NCBI GenBank assembly: GCA_004346645.1 | Contig: SMDA01000006.1 | Span: 1 to 45,953, forward strand | DNA length: 45,953 bases | Source of the DNA: Gulbenkiania mobilis | GTDB taxonomy: Bacteria; Pseudomonadota; Gammaproteobacteria; Burkholderiales; Chromobacteriaceae | Reading direction: 5' to 3' | In this document: positions 32,350 to 41,791 of the stretch, one piece after another | Layout: every line of letters begins with the position of its first letter | Position numbering within the stretch: position 1 is the first letter of the stretch | The notes under the pieces: generated by a model | What the model saw: the letters and a program-made list of their open reading frames with translations, nothing else | The model's database searches: none | What the model was told of the DNA's origin: nothing | Position numbers and translations under genes: made by a program

Positions 32350-34725
32350 ATGTCTCAAACCAAGTTCAACGTACGCAAGGTGGCCGTGCTCGGTGCCGGC
32401 GTGATGGGTGCGCAGATCGCAGCCCATCTGGTCAACGCCAAGGTGCCTACCATCCTGTTCGACCTGCCTGCCAAGGAAGGCGACAAGAACGGTATCGTGC
32501 TCAAGGCTCTGGAAGGCCTGAAGAAGCAGAAGCCTTCGCCGCTCGCGGCCAAGGACCTGGTCAGCTTCATTCAGCCGGCCAACTATGAGGAACACCTGCA
32601 TCTGCTGAAGGACTGCGATCTGGTGATCGAAGCCATTGCGGAACGGATGGACTGGAAGGCAGACCTCTACCACAAGGTTTCCCCGCATCTGGGCGAGCGC
32701 ACCATCTTCGCCACCAATACTTCCGGCCTGTCGATCAACAAGCTGGCCGAAGCCTGCCCGGACAATGTACGCCCGCGCTTCTGCGGTGTGCACTTCTTCA
32801 ATCCGCCGCGCTATATGCACTTGGTGGAAATCATCCCGTGCCACACTTCGGATGCAGAGATTCTCGACAACCTCGAGCGCTTCCTGGTGACCACCCTGGG
32901 CAAGGGTGTCGTGCGTGCCAAGGATACCCCCAACTTCGTGGCCAACCGCATCGGTGTGTTCTCCATGCTGGCCACGATCGCCAACGCCGAGAAGTTCGGC
33001 ATCCGTTTTGATGTGGTCGATGACCTGACGGGTCCCCGTCTGGGACGCCCCAAATCGGCTACTTTCCGTACCGCTGACGTGGTGGGCCTCGATACCTTTG
33101 CCCACGTCGTCAAGACCATGGAAGACACCTTGCCGCAGGATCCGTGGCACGCTTACTTCAAGTCGCCCGAGTGGCTGCAGAAGCTGATTGCGGCCGGCGC
33201 CTTGGGTGCCAAGACCAAGGCTGGCATCTACAAGAAAGAAGGCAAGCAGATGTTCGTGCTCGACCCGATCAAGGGCGAGTACGTGGGCAGTGGCGAAAAA
33301 GGGGACGATGCCGTCAAGGAAATCCTCAAGATCGCCAACCCCGCCGAGAAATTCAAGAAGCTGCGCGAGAGTCAGCATCCCCAGGCACAGTTCCTGTGGG
33401 CCTGCTTCCGCGACGTGTTTCATTACATCGCCTTCCATCTGGCTGACATCGCCAATTCCGCGCGCGACGTGGACTTTGCCATCCGCTGGGGCTTCGGCTG
33501 GTCTGTTGGCCCGTTCGAAACCTGGCAGGCCGCAGGCTGGCAGCAGGTAGCCCAGTGGATCGAGGAAGACATCAAGGCAGGCAAGGGGCTGACTTCGGCC
33601 GCCCTGCCGGGCTGGGCCCTGGAAACCGACCGCAGCGGCGTGCATTTTGCCGAAGGCTCGTACGATGCCGCTTCCGCCAAGCTGGTGGGGCGCTCCACGC
33701 TTGACGTGTACCAGCGTCAGCTCGCCCCGGCCCGCGTACTGGGCGAAGCCCAAGGGCCGCTCGGCGAGACCGTATTCGAGAATGATGGCTTGCGAGCCTT
33801 CACTACCGGTGATGGCGTTCTGGTGGCTTCGTTCAAGTCCAAGGCCCATGCCATCGGCCCGGATGTGCTGGCCGGCCTGAACACCGCCCTCGACATCGCC
33901 GAGGAGCGTTTCAAGGCACTGGTAATCTGGCAGACCGAAGAGCCGTTCTCCGTCGGTGCCGACCTTTCTTCGATGATGCCGGCGTTCATGATGGGCGATT
34001 GGGCCGCGATTGAAGAAACCATCCGCCGCTTCCAGGCCACCTCGATGCGTCTGCGCTACAGCCAGATTCCGACCGTGGCCGCCACCCAAGGTTATGTGTT
34101 TGGAGGCGGCTGCGAGTTTGCCATGCACTGCGACCGCGTTGTGGCTGCGCTCGAGTCTTACGTTGGCCTGGTGGAAGTCGGCGTCGGCCTGCTGCCGGGC
34201 GGCGGCGGCTGCAAGGAGTTCGCGCTGCGCGCTTCGCAGGAAGCCAAGGGTGACGTACTGGCGGCGCTGAAGGACTATTTCATGGCAATCGCCACGGCCA
34301 AGGTGGGGACTAGCGCCATCGAAGCCCAAGAAATCGGCTATTTGCGCAAGACCGATGTGGTCGTGTTCAACGCCTACGAACTCCTCTATGTGGCCAAACA
34401 GCAGGCCCTGGCCATGGCCGAGTCGGGCTACCGTCCGCCGCTGAAGGTCAAGGGCTTCCCGGTGGCAGGCCGTTCGGGTGCCGCTTCGATCAAGGGTCAG
34501 CTGGTGAACATGCTCGAAGGCCACTTCATCAGCCAGCACGACTTCACCATCGCCTCGCTGATTGCCGACGTGATGACTGGGGGAGACGTGGAGCAGGGCA
34601 CACTGGTCGACGAGCAGTGGATCCTCGACCTGGAGCGCAAGGGCTTCATGCAGCTGCTGAAGAACTCCAAGACCCAAGACCGCATCGCCAACATGCTGAC
34701 GACCGGCAAGCCGCTGCGCAACTGA
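32350..34725 (+). CDS. 3-hydroxyacyl-CoA dehydrogenase / enoyl-CoA hydratase (beta-oxidation multifunctional protein)
   Basis: Catalyses hydration of enoyl-CoA and oxidation of 3-hydroxyacyl-CoA. In this 791-residue protein the dehydrogenase comes first (Rossmann motif GAGVMG, residues 15-20; HFFNPPRYMHLVEIIP; NFVANRIG) and the hydratase domain last (about 490-700, ATQGYVFGGGCEFAMHCDRVVA, VGVGLLPGGGG). This is the reverse of E. coli FadB and matches the FadN-type proteins of Bacillus and many betaproteobacteria. The start at 32350 has GAGGAAACC upstream. The thiolase gene follows 66 bases later, making the FadB/FadA-equivalent pair. Confidence 0.93.
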   Translation: MSQTKFNVRKVAVLGAGVMGAQIAAHLVNAKVPTILFDLPAKEGDKNGIVLKALEGLKKQKPSPLAAKDLVSFIQPANYEEHLHLLKDCDLVIEAIAERMDWKADLYHKVSPHLGERTIFATNTSGLSINKLAEACPDNVRPRFCGVHFFNPPRYMHLVEIIPCHTSDAEILDNLERFLVTTLGKGVVRAKDTPNFVANRIGVFSMLATIANAEKFGIRFDVVDDLTGPRLGRPKSATFRTADVVGLDTFAHVVKTMEDTLPQDPWHAYFKSPEWLQKLIAAGALGAKTKAGIYKKEGKQMFVLDPIKGEYVGSGEKGDDAVKEILKIANPAEKFKKLRESQHPQAQFLWACFRDVFHYIAFHLADIANSARDVDFAIRWGFGWSVGPFETWQAAGWQQVAQWIEEDIKAGKGLTSAALPGWALETDRSGVHFAEGSYDAASAKLVGRSTLDVYQRQLAPARVLGEAQGPLGETVFENDGLRAFTTGDGVLVASFKSKAHAIGPDVLAGLNTALDIAEERFKALVIWQTEEPFSVGADLSSMMPAFMMGDWAAIEETIRRFQATSMRLRYSQIPTVAATQGYVFGGGCEFAMHCDRVVAALESYVGLVEVGVGLLPGGGGCKEFALRASQEAKGDVLAALKDYFMAIATAKVGTSAIEAQEIGYLRKTDVVVFNAYELLYVAKQQALAMAESGYRPPLKVKGFPVAGRSGAASIKGQLVNMLEGHFISQHDFTIASLIADVMTGGDVEQGTLVDEQWILDLERKGFMQLLKNSKTQDRIANMLTTGKPLRN

Positions 34726-34740
34726 TCGAAGACAAAACAG

Positions 34741-34773
34741 GCGCAGCGGACGCGAGGGGCGGTTTCGCTGCGC
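34741..34773 (+). other. Intercistronic hairpin in the beta-oxidation operon
   Basis: GCGCAGCG (34741-34748) pairs with CGCTGCGC (34766-34773) in the 66-base gap between the fadB-like gene and the thiolase gene. No T tract follows, so an mRNA stability element is more likely than a terminator. Confidence 0.55.
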
Positions 34774-34791
34774 GACAGGAGAATTGAAAAA

Positions 34792-35994
34792 ATGGTCAAG
34801 CAAGTACAGGAAGCTTATATCGTAGCGGCGACGCGTACGCCGGTGGGTAAGGCCCCGCGCGGCATGATGCGTCATGTGCGCCCGGATGACATGCTGGCGC
34901 ATGTGATCAAGAGCGCGATGGCACAGGTGCCTAATCTGGATCCTTCCATGGTGGCCGATGTGGTGGTGGGGTGCGCCTTCCCGGAGGCGGAACAGGGCCT
35001 CAACATGGCGCGTATTGGTGCGCTGCTGGCCGGCCTGCCCGATACCGTGGGCGGTATCACCATCAACCGTTACTGCTCGTCCGGCATCAACGCCGTGCAG
35101 ATTGCGGCTGATCGTATCCGACTGGGCGAGGCCGATGTGGTGATTGCCGCCGGGGCGGAGTCGATGTCCATGGTGCCGATGATGGGCAACAAGGTATCGC
35201 TCAACCCGGCCATCTTTGCCAAGGACGAGAACTACGCCATTGCCTACGGCATGGGCCTGACCGCCGAAAAGGTGGCCCAACAGTGGAACGTGTCGCGCGA
35301 GGACCAGGATGCGTTTGCCCTGGAGTCGCATCGTCGTGCGATTGCCGCTATCGAGTCCGGCGCTTTCCGCTCGCAGATTTCCCCGCTGGAGGTGACTTAT
35401 CGCACCCCCAATCTGGAAACCGGCGAGGTGATCCTGAAGACACGCGTGCTGGACACCGACGAAGGCCCGCGCCGGGATACCACGCTGGAAGGTCTGGCCA
35501 AGCTCAAGACGGTGTTCGATGCCAAAGGCAGCGTGACGGCGGGTAACAGCTCGCAGATGTCCGACGGTGCAGGTGCGGTGATCCTGGTGTCCGAACGTGT
35601 GCTCAAGCAACTGGAACTGGAACCGCTGGGCCGGTATGTCACCTTCGCCGTCAAGGGCGTACCTCCCGAGATCATGGGGATCGGCCCCAAGGTGGCTATC
35701 CCGATGGCGTGCCAGCAGGCGGGCATCAGCCAGGATGACCTGCAGCGTATCGAACTGAACGAGGCCTTTGCCGCCCAGGCACTGGCCGTGATCCGTGACC
35801 TGAACCTCGATACCAGCCGCGTCAACCCCTACGGCGGGGCCATCGCTCTGGGCCATCCGCTGGGTGCCACCGGTGCCATCCGTACTGCCACGCTGGTGCA
35901 CGGCATGCGCAACGACGGCGTCAAAGGCTATGGCATGGTGACGATGTGCATCGGCACCGGTATGGGCGCCGCCGGCATTCTCGAAGTGTTCTGA
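34792..35994 (+). CDS. Acetyl-CoA acyltransferase (3-ketoacyl-CoA thiolase)
   Basis: Last step of the beta-oxidation cycle, releasing acetyl-CoA. The 400-residue protein has the three thiolase active-site motifs: NRYCSSGINAV (Cys95, acyl acceptor), GGAIALGHPLGATG (His355) and MCIGTGMGAA (Cys386). Length and the N terminus (EAYIVAATRTPVGKAPRGMMRHVRPDD) point to the FadA/FadI degradative group rather than PhaA. ACAGGAGAATTG precedes the start. It ends the operon before a strong terminator. Confidence 0.94.
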   Translation: MVKQVQEAYIVAATRTPVGKAPRGMMRHVRPDDMLAHVIKSAMAQVPNLDPSMVADVVVGCAFPEAEQGLNMARIGALLAGLPDTVGGITINRYCSSGINAVQIAADRIRLGEADVVIAAGAESMSMVPMMGNKVSLNPAIFAKDENYAIAYGMGLTAEKVAQQWNVSREDQDAFALESHRRAIAAIESGAFRSQISPLEVTYRTPNLETGEVILKTRVLDTDEGPRRDTTLEGLAKLKTVFDAKGSVTAGNSSQMSDGAGAVILVSERVLKQLELEPLGRYVTFAVKGVPPEIMGIGPKVAIPMACQQAGISQDDLQRIELNEAFAAQALAVIRDLNLDTSRVNPYGGAIALGHPLGATGAIRTATLVHGMRNDGVKGYGMVTMCIGTGMGAAGILEVF

Positions 35995-36013
35995 TCGGCC
36001 CTGCCCGCCAAGC

Positions 36014-36040
36014 AAAAAGCCCGCCGAAAGGCGGGCTTTT
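36014..36040. terminator. Terminator after the thiolase gene
   Basis: AAAAAGCCCGCC, loop GAAA, GGCGGGCTTTT. A and T tracts on both sides make it usable in both directions between convergent genes. Confidence 0.92.
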
Positions 36041-36062
36041 CATTGCAGGCTTTCAACGGTCG

Positions 36063-36104
36063 GCTTCGGCCAACCTTGTGCTCAGTTGCTGGGTTGGCCG
36101 AAGC
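36063..36104. repeat. Inverted pair of the dispersed repeat after the PilZ gene (copies 12 and 13)
   Basis: GCTTCGGCCAACC (36063-36075) and GGTTGGCCGAAGC (36092-36104) are perfect 13-base inverted copies with a 16-base loop, each containing a full 11-base repeat. The pair begins at the base right after the stop codon (36105-36107) of the minus-strand PilZ gene. No T tract follows in that direction. Confidence 0.88.
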
Positions 36105-37622
36105 TCAGTCGACCTTGGCGAGAGTGTCGAAGTCCGACTGGATACACTCGATGAATTCGCTGTGCGGCGCCTTCAGACGGATGCGGTAGGACTTGCCTTG
36201 GGCTGTGAGGATCAGCTCCCGGCCCGCGGCAAACATGAGGGTGGGCACGAGGAACCAGCGCTGCCCCTGGCGCGAATTGGGCTGCGTGATGTAGAGGGCG
36301 CTCGCTGGAGTGGCATCCGGCTGGTCCGGCTCGCTCAGTGATACCGCGACAGGATGCTGACCAAGAAGCTCCACACCGACTTTGGTGCCATCGCTCTGCT
36401 GGCGACTGATGCGGCGGATGACGCCGAGGAGTGGGGCCGAGCCCTCCTGAGCGATGAGCAGCAGCTTGCCGATGGAGAGATGCTCGACCGACTTGCCGAG
36501 GTAGGCCAGCCCCATGCCGGTGGCACTGACGTCGCTGATGCGCCACTCTTCCGTGGACGCACTGTTGTCCTGCCCGTTCTGCACCTTCACCAGAAAGGCG
36601 ATGCGGTCAAAGCCCACACATACCCGAACCTGGCCGCTCTGGAGAGAACGTTCGGCCCGCCGCAGCGATTTGCCACCATCCTGCGACCAGCGTGCCGAGA
36701 GCTTTTCGCACAGCACGTTCCACTCCTTGCGCTCCAGATCGAGGCCCAATCCTGCCAAGGCCGAAGGGATGCGCAGGTCGAGGTCAAACATCAGGTCGGC
36801 TAGGCGCGAGGTCAGGGGGTCGGCCAGCCAGTAGCGACAACCCTTGCCGACCATGCTGCGGCGCATCAGCTGGGGCTCGTCCGGCGTGGCAAGGTTGACC
36901 GCAAATACGGTATCACCCGCCAGGGGCTGGTGTTCAAGATGCAAGGTGGGGACCAGCAGACGCAGGAGCTTGTCCACCGCTACGATTTCGCGTTGCGAGA
37001 AGTTGTCCGGGTTGGCCAAGTGCAGCATGCAGCCATGCAGCAGCAGGTTCTCCGCCGTCACCTCGTCCGAACTGTCCTGGTAAAGGCGCACCGGTCCGCG
37101 TGCAAACCCGGCTTCCTCGGCGTGGAGGTAGAACCGGTAAGCCTGTTGCCAAGTGCTGCCGTCGGCGCGCAGGTAGCGCAGGGCGTTCCAGCTGATCAGC
37201 CGCATCTGGTGGTGTACGCCGCGCACGGTGGCCAGCCGGATGTCTTCGTCCAGCCCGCCCGAGGGCGCGCCAGCGTGCACGCGCAGGCAGATCTGATAGG
37301 CGTTGGCCAGTTCGTGCCAGTAAGCAAGGATGGTAGGCAAAAAGCCGCGGGTGTTGGCCTCGTTGCGCAGGTATTCCCTGCACAGCCGGTCGTGGATGCC
37401 GTGTGCGCGCTCGTCGACGTACAGCAGCGTCTTTAGGCGTTCCTTCAGCGGCAGATCGGTGTCAGCATTGATTTTTGCCACCGCCTTGACGATTTCCACC
37501 ACCGCGGAAAAATACTCCGCCTCCGGAAGGTCCCGCACCAGCATCGTCGCCGACTGGGCCACGCTTGAGGAGGGCGTGTTCTTCGTGAGCAGGGAACTGA
37601 CGAGGGTCTTGAAATCGAACAT
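36105..37622 (-). CDS. PilZ-domain protein with unknown N-terminal region
   Basis: A 505-residue cytoplasmic protein, probably a cyclic-di-GMP receptor. The C-terminal PilZ domain (about 320-425) has RRAER (321-325, an RxxxR motif) and DVSATG (364-369, the D/N-x-S-x-x-G motif), both needed for c-di-GMP binding, then GLAYLG. The first 310 residues are helical and leucine-rich without a recognised family; they contain no GGDEF or EAL signature. It is divergent from the patatin gene (95-base shared control region). What it regulates is unknown. Confidence 0.8.
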   Translation of the reverse strand: MFDFKTLVSSLLTKNTPSSSVAQSATMLVRDLPEAEYFSAVVEIVKAVAKINADTDLPLKERLKTLLYVDERAHGIHDRLCREYLRNEANTRGFLPTILAYWHELANAYQICLRVHAGAPSGGLDEDIRLATVRGVHHQMRLISWNALRYLRADGSTWQQAYRFYLHAEEAGFARGPVRLYQDSSDEVTAENLLLHGCMLHLANPDNFSQREIVAVDKLLRLLVPTLHLEHQPLAGDTVFAVNLATPDEPQLMRRSMVGKGCRYWLADPLTSRLADLMFDLDLRIPSALAGLGLDLERKEWNVLCEKLSARWSQDGGKSLRRAERSLQSGQVRVCVGFDRIAFLVKVQNGQDNSASTEEWRISDVSATGMGLAYLGKSVEHLSIGKLLLIAQEGSAPLLGVIRRISRQQSDGTKVGVELLGQHPVAVSLSEPDQPDATPASALYITQPNSRQGQRWFLVPTLMFAAGRELILTAQGKSYRIRLKAPHSEFIECIQSDFDTLAKVD

Positions 37623-37695
37623 GGCTTTCGGTGTGCTTCCCGTGAGGAGTTTCTCTGTATAGTTCTGGCTGTGAAGAGAAAACGCTGAGAGCGAA

Positions 37696-37710
37696 GATTA
37701 ACAGTTAATC
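37696..37710. promoter_or_regulatory. Perfect palindrome at the patatin gene start
   Basis: GATTAAC-A-GTTAATC, a 15-base palindrome that ends seven bases before the ATG at 37718, exactly where a ribosome binding site would be; no other Shine-Dalgarno-like sequence is visible. A repressor site or a translation-blocking hairpin would fit. Confidence 0.45.
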
Positions 37711-37717
37711 CTGATTT

Positions 37718-39961
37718 ATGAAAACAGAAACCCGCCGGTTCTGCCGATTTATGGCAGGGATGACCCTGGTGGCTGCCTTGCAGGTGCATGCAGCCACTCC
37801 CCAAACCCTGCAGATTCCCGCTCCTTTGGCGCCGGGCGAGCGCGTTGGCCTGGTACTGGGCGGCGGCGGTGCGCGCGGCTTTGCCCATCTGGGTGTGCTG
37901 GAAGAGCTGGAGCGCCTGCGCGTGCCGATCTCGTGTATCGCAGGCAGTAGTGCGGGTGCGCTCGTCGGAGGCATGTACGCCAACGGCATGAGCACCGCTC
38001 AGATGCGGCAGGCTTTCTCCAAGGCCGACTGGGAAAGCCTGCTTTCCGGTGCCACATCGCGTCCCACCGTGCCGTTCGACCGCAAGCGGGATGATTACCG
38101 CAACTTTTTCAATCTTTCCTTCGGGGTGGGCGACAAGGGACTGCAGTTTCCCCGCAGTGCCATCAATTCTCAGGAAATCGAGTTATTCATCCGGGCGCTG
38201 ACGCGAGATCGGACGGTGGAGAGTTTCGATCAGCTGCCCATCCCCTTCCGTGCGGTGGCCACTGACTTCGTGACCGGCGAGGCGGTGGTGTTCGATCAGG
38301 GCAACCTTGCACAGGCGCTGCGGGCCAGCATGGCCGTGCCGGGTGTGTTCGACTGGGTAGAGGACGGCGACCGCCTTCTGGTGGACGGCGGGCTGGCCCG
38401 CAACCTGCCCATCAGCGACATCAAGGGCAAGTGTGCCGACCGGGTAATCGTGGTGGATGTGGGGTCGCCGCTGCTCAACAAGAAGCAGATGAATACGGTG
38501 TTCGACGTCCTCAATCAGACCACCAACCTGATGGTGAATGCCAATGTGCGCACCGAGCTGGAAAAGGTGGATGGCAACGACGTGGTCATCCGGCCCGAGC
38601 TCGACGGGATCAGCAGCACGGCATTTCAGGACAATGCCCAGATCATTGAGGCGGGACGCAAGGCCGTGGCCCCGTTGGCCGAAAAGCTACGTCCGTTTGC
38701 CGTCAGCCCCGAGGCCTATGCCAGCTGGCACGCGCGGCTGGTGATGGCGGATGAACCGCGAATCGATGAGGTGCGTATCAAGAATACCCGCTACGTCAAT
38801 TCGGATGCGCTGGCCCAGCGCCTTGGTACCGGTAAGGTGGAAGCGCCTCTTTCGGCGGACGAGGTGCGCGAGCAGCTGCGAGTGCTGTTTGCCGAGGGCG
38901 ACTACGATCGCCTGACCTACAATCTGGACACCCACGGCGGGCGTACCGTGCTTGAGGTGATGCCCTTCGAGCGCAGTATTGGTCCCAACTACCTGCGCTT
39001 CGGGCTCAACCTCAAGAGCAGTTCCCCTGGCGATTCCTCCTTCAGCATGCTGGCGTCGCATCAGCGCACCTGGCTCAACAGTGCGGGTGGTGTGTGGCGG
39101 AACGAGCTGCAGATTGGTGCCAACACGCGCCTGAAAACCGAGCTGTACCAGCCTTGGTCGGCTTTCAGCCCGGCATTCGGCTCGCTTTCCGCGCTATACG
39201 AAAGCAAGGACGTGCCGGTGTTTGGCAGCGATCACAAGCGCTTGGCCACCGTGCAGACGCGCGAGCGCTCGGTGCATGCCGACGTGGGTGTGGCGCTGGG
39301 GCCGTGGGGTGAGATGCGTGCCGGGGTCTTCCATGCCCTGACCAGCGCCCAGACCGAAGTCGGGGCGCCCAGCCTGCTAGGGGAAGACAACGCGCGGCTG
39401 GAGGACACCGGGCTGCGCGCCGGGCTGGTGATCGACCAGTTCGACAATCCGCGTTGGCCGCGCAACGGCTATCTGCTCAATACAGAATTTCGATCGTCCA
39501 TCGGGCGCTGGGGCAGCAACGATGACAGTCATGCCCTGACGCTGGAAGGCGAGTGGGCCGCCACCCGCAACGACGTGACCTACCGCCTGGCCGGGCGCTA
39601 CCGCGGCTACTTCAACAGCCAGCACAAGGAAAACCGTTATCAGAGCCTGGGCGGCTTCCTCAACCTCTCGGGTTACCAGACGGGTGAGCTGGTGGGTGAG
39701 CGGGCTGCGTTGCTGCGCCTGATGAGCTACTGGCGTGTTGCTACGCTACCGCCTGCGCTGGGTACCGGGCTATATGTCGGCGCTTCGGCCGAGGTAGGAC
39801 GCATCTGGAACGGTTGGCGGGACCTGACCGACGAGCGTTGGCTGCCGGCAGGCTCGCTGTTCGTGGGTGCCGACACCCTGCTAGGGCCATTCTTCGTTGG
39901 TGTAGGTCATGCCAGAGGAGGCCGGCTGACCGGCTACATGCTGCTGGGACTGGACTACTGA
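37718..39961 (+). CDS. Patatin-like phospholipase with C-terminal outer-membrane barrel (type Vd autotransporter)
   Basis: Secreted or surface-exposed lipase of the PlpD type. The 747-residue precursor has a signal peptide (MAGMTLVAALQVHA), then a patatin domain with oxyanion loop GGGGARG (48-54), nucleophile Ser78 in GSSAG and the catalytic Asp223 in DGG. About residues 345-420 form one POTRA-like domain (DEPRIDEVRIKNTRYVNSDAL ... GRTVLEVMPF), and the C-terminal 330 residues form a BamA-like 16-strand barrel ending in aromatic Y. Substrates are likely membrane phospholipids or host lipids. A 10-base copy of the dispersed repeat lies at 38674-38683. Confidence 0.9.
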   Translation: MKTETRRFCRFMAGMTLVAALQVHAATPQTLQIPAPLAPGERVGLVLGGGGARGFAHLGVLEELERLRVPISCIAGSSAGALVGGMYANGMSTAQMRQAFSKADWESLLSGATSRPTVPFDRKRDDYRNFFNLSFGVGDKGLQFPRSAINSQEIELFIRALTRDRTVESFDQLPIPFRAVATDFVTGEAVVFDQGNLAQALRASMAVPGVFDWVEDGDRLLVDGGLARNLPISDIKGKCADRVIVVDVGSPLLNKKQMNTVFDVLNQTTNLMVNANVRTELEKVDGNDVVIRPELDGISSTAFQDNAQIIEAGRKAVAPLAEKLRPFAVSPEAYASWHARLVMADEPRIDEVRIKNTRYVNSDALAQRLGTGKVEAPLSADEVREQLRVLFAEGDYDRLTYNLDTHGGRTVLEVMPFERSIGPNYLRFGLNLKSSSPGDSSFSMLASHQRTWLNSAGGVWRNELQIGANTRLKTELYQPWSAFSPAFGSLSALYESKDVPVFGSDHKRLATVQTRERSVHADVGVALGPWGEMRAGVFHALTSAQTEVGAPSLLGEDNARLEDTGLRAGLVIDQFDNPRWPRNGYLLNTEFRSSIGRWGSNDDSHALTLEGEWAATRNDVTYRLAGRYRGYFNSQHKENRYQSLGGFLNLSGYQTGELVGERAALLRLMSYWRVATLPPALGTGLYVGASAEVGRIWNGWRDLTDERWLPAGSLFVGADTLLGPFFVGVGHARGGRLTGYMLLGLDY

Positions 39962-39971
39962 GTCCGACATG

Positions 39972-39998
39972 AAAAAGCCCCGCGTAGGCGGGGCTTTC
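39972..39998. terminator. Bidirectional terminator between the patatin gene and trpC
   Basis: AAAAAGCCCCGC, loop GTAG, GCGGGGCTTT, between convergent genes. Confidence 0.9.
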
Positions 39999-40017
39999 GC
40001 TTTGCAAGCTGATTGGG

Positions 40018-40809
40018 TCAGGCAAACAGGTGCGCAAGTGCAGCGCCAGGGTCTGGCTCGCGCATGAAGGCTTCGCCCACCAGGAAGGTATGCACTGCCT
40101 GGCTGCGCATCAGCTGCACGTCCTCGACCTGATGTATGCCGCTTTCGGTAACGACGATGCGTTCTGGTCCGATTTGCGGCAACAACTTGAGCGTGGTGGC
40201 TAGGCTGACTTCGAAGCTGCGCAGGTTGCGATTGTTGATGCCAATCAGCGGTGTGCGCAGGGTGAGGGCCATGTCCAGTTCCTCAGCGTTGTGCACTTCG
40301 ACCAGCACTGCCATTCCCAGTTCTTCGGCCAAGGTTTCGAATTCCCGTAGCTGCGGACCGGGCAGGGCGGCGGCAATCAGCAGGATGCAATCCGCCCCCA
40401 TGGCGCGGGCTTCGTAGATCTGGTAGGCGTCCACGATGAAGTCTTTGCGTAGCACTGGCAAGTGGCAGGCCGTACGCGCTGCCTCCAAATAGGCGGGGCT
40501 GCCCTGGAAATACTCGCGGTCGGTGAGTATGGACAGACAGGCTGCGCCGTGCTCCGCGTAGCTGCGGGCAATGGCGGGTGGGTCGAAGTCGGGCCGGATC
40601 ACGCCCTTGCTGGGGCTGGCCTTCTTGATTTCGGCGATCACGGCTGCCCGGCCGAGGGCATGCTTGGCACGCAGTGCCGCTACAAAATCCCTGTGATCGG
40701 CCTGGCGGCTCTCGGCGGCCCGGCGGACCTCGGTCAGCGGGCATGCTGTCTGTGCGGCCGCCACTTCCTGGCGCTTGGTGGCAAGAATGGTGTCAAGAAT
40801 GTCGGACAT
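40018..40809 (-). CDS. trpC: Indole-3-glycerol-phosphate synthase
   Basis: Closes the indole ring in tryptophan synthesis. The 263-residue monofunctional protein (no fused TrpF) has the barrel motifs [35 protein letters not shown] (catalytic Lys), [39 protein letters not shown] (catalytic Lys), [26 protein letters not shown] and TESGI. Its start overlaps the end of the yheT-like gene by 17 bases, so it is the last gene of a minus-strand run. A core-only copy of the dispersed repeat is at 40324-40332 (L-A-E). Confidence 0.96.
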   Translation of the reverse strand: MSDILDTILATKRQEVAAAQTACPLTEVRRAAESRQADHRDFVAALRAKHALGRAAVIAEIKKASPSKGVIRPDFDPPAIARSYAEHGAACLSILTDREYFQGSPAYLEAARTACHLPVLRKDFIVDAYQIYEARAMGADCILLIAAALPGPQLREFETLAEELGMAVLVEVHNAEELDMALTLRTPLIGINNRNLRSFEVSLATTLKLLPQIGPERIVVTESGIHQVEDVQLMRSQAVHTFLVGEAFMREPDPGAALAHLFA

Positions 40810-41791
40810 TGCAGGTTTCCTTGGGCACGGAGCGGGCCGCGCCGGCTGAAAGGGAATGGTCGAAGAAGCTCAGGAGCCGTTGCGGCAGCCAGTCAATCCG
40901 GCCGGGAAAGCGACCGGTAACAAAACCCACGTGGCCGCCTTCAGCCGGCTGCTCCAGGGTGACGGCTGGGCTGACGTCGGCTGGGGTAGGCAGCGCGCTG
41001 GGCGGCAGGAAGGGATCGTTCACCGCATTGAGCACCAGCGTGGGACGTGCGATGGTCTGCAGGTACGGCTTGCTGCTGGCGCGCTCCCAGTAATCCTCCG
41101 CGCCCGCAAACCCGTGCAGGGGTGCGGTGACGATTTGGTCGAATTCGCGAAAGGTGCGTGCCTGCCTTAGGGATCGGACGTCGAACAGGTCCGGGTGGGC
41201 CTGCCATTGGCCCAGCGCCTTGGGTTTGAGCGTTGACAGGAACATGCGGGTGTAAACATGCCGGCCCAGCCCGACATCGAGACGGGTGCTTGCGGCCGCC
41301 AGGTCCAGTGGGGCTGAGATCGCTGCGGCGGTATGCACCGGCGTGTCATCGCCGGCTTCGCCCAGGTACTTGAGCAGCATGTTCCCACCGAGTGATACAC
41401 CGGCGGCAAACAGCAGTGGGTGGCGTATGGCCAGCCGCTCGCAGATCCAGCGCACTTCTTCCGAATCGCCAGCATGGTAGGCACGGCGCGTGGTGTTGGC
41501 CTCGCCTCCGCAGCCACGGAAATGAGGTACCACGCACCACCAGCCGCGGGCAAGGGCGGCATTGGCCAGCGCCCGTGCGTAATGGCTGTCGCTGCTGCCC
41601 TCCAGGCCGTGGAAGAGCAGCACCAGTGGCGCACCCGGCTGACCGGCCACCGTATCCACAGCAATCTGGGCGCCGTCGGGTGTGGTCCAGTGGGAGCGGT
41701 GATAGGGCGGGGCCGGCTCCCGGATGGCCACGGCAGGCCAGATGGTCTGGGCGTGACCGCCGCGTAGCCAGGAGGGGGCGCGGTACGACAT
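40793..41791 (-). CDS. YheT-family alpha/beta hydrolase
   Basis: A 332-residue cytoplasmic hydrolase of the YheT (UPF0017) group. The nucleophile elbow [19 protein letters not shown] holds Ser133; [19 protein letters not shown] and [13 protein letters not shown] are family signatures, and the acid and base are in [14 protein letters not shown] and EGGHVGF. The native substrate of this family is not known. The ATG at 41791 overlaps the mogA stop (TGATG), which fixes the start; the frame is open upstream but inside mogA. Confidence 0.9.
   Translation of the reverse strand: MSYRAPSWLRGGHAQTIWPAVAIREPAPPYHRSHWTTPDGAQIAVDTVAGQPGAPLVLLFHGLEGSSDSHYARALANAALARGWWCVVPHFRGCGGEANTTRRAYHAGDSEEVRWICERLAIRHPLLFAAGVSLGGNMLLKYLGEAGDDTPVHTAAAISAPLDLAAASTRLDVGLGRHVYTRMFLSTLKPKALGQWQAHPDLFDVRSLRQARTFREFDQIVTAPLHGFAGAEDYWERASSKPYLQTIARPTLVLNAVNDPFLPPSALPTPADVSPAVTLEQPAEGGHVGFVTGRFPGRIDWLPQRLLSFFDHSLSAGAARSVPKETCNVRHS

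Noticed and set aside
36172-36180. TTCAGACGG, nine of ten bases of the Neisseria uptake sequence
   Set aside because: Single incomplete copy inside the PilZ gene; I found no exact GCCGTCTGAA in either orientation, so the classical dialect is not in use here.
37011-37020. Near copies of the repeat (GGGTTGGCCAAG here; TTCGGCCAGG at 12664; TTTGGCCGAC at 45549)
   Set aside because: Each differs within the nine-base core, so I did not count them.
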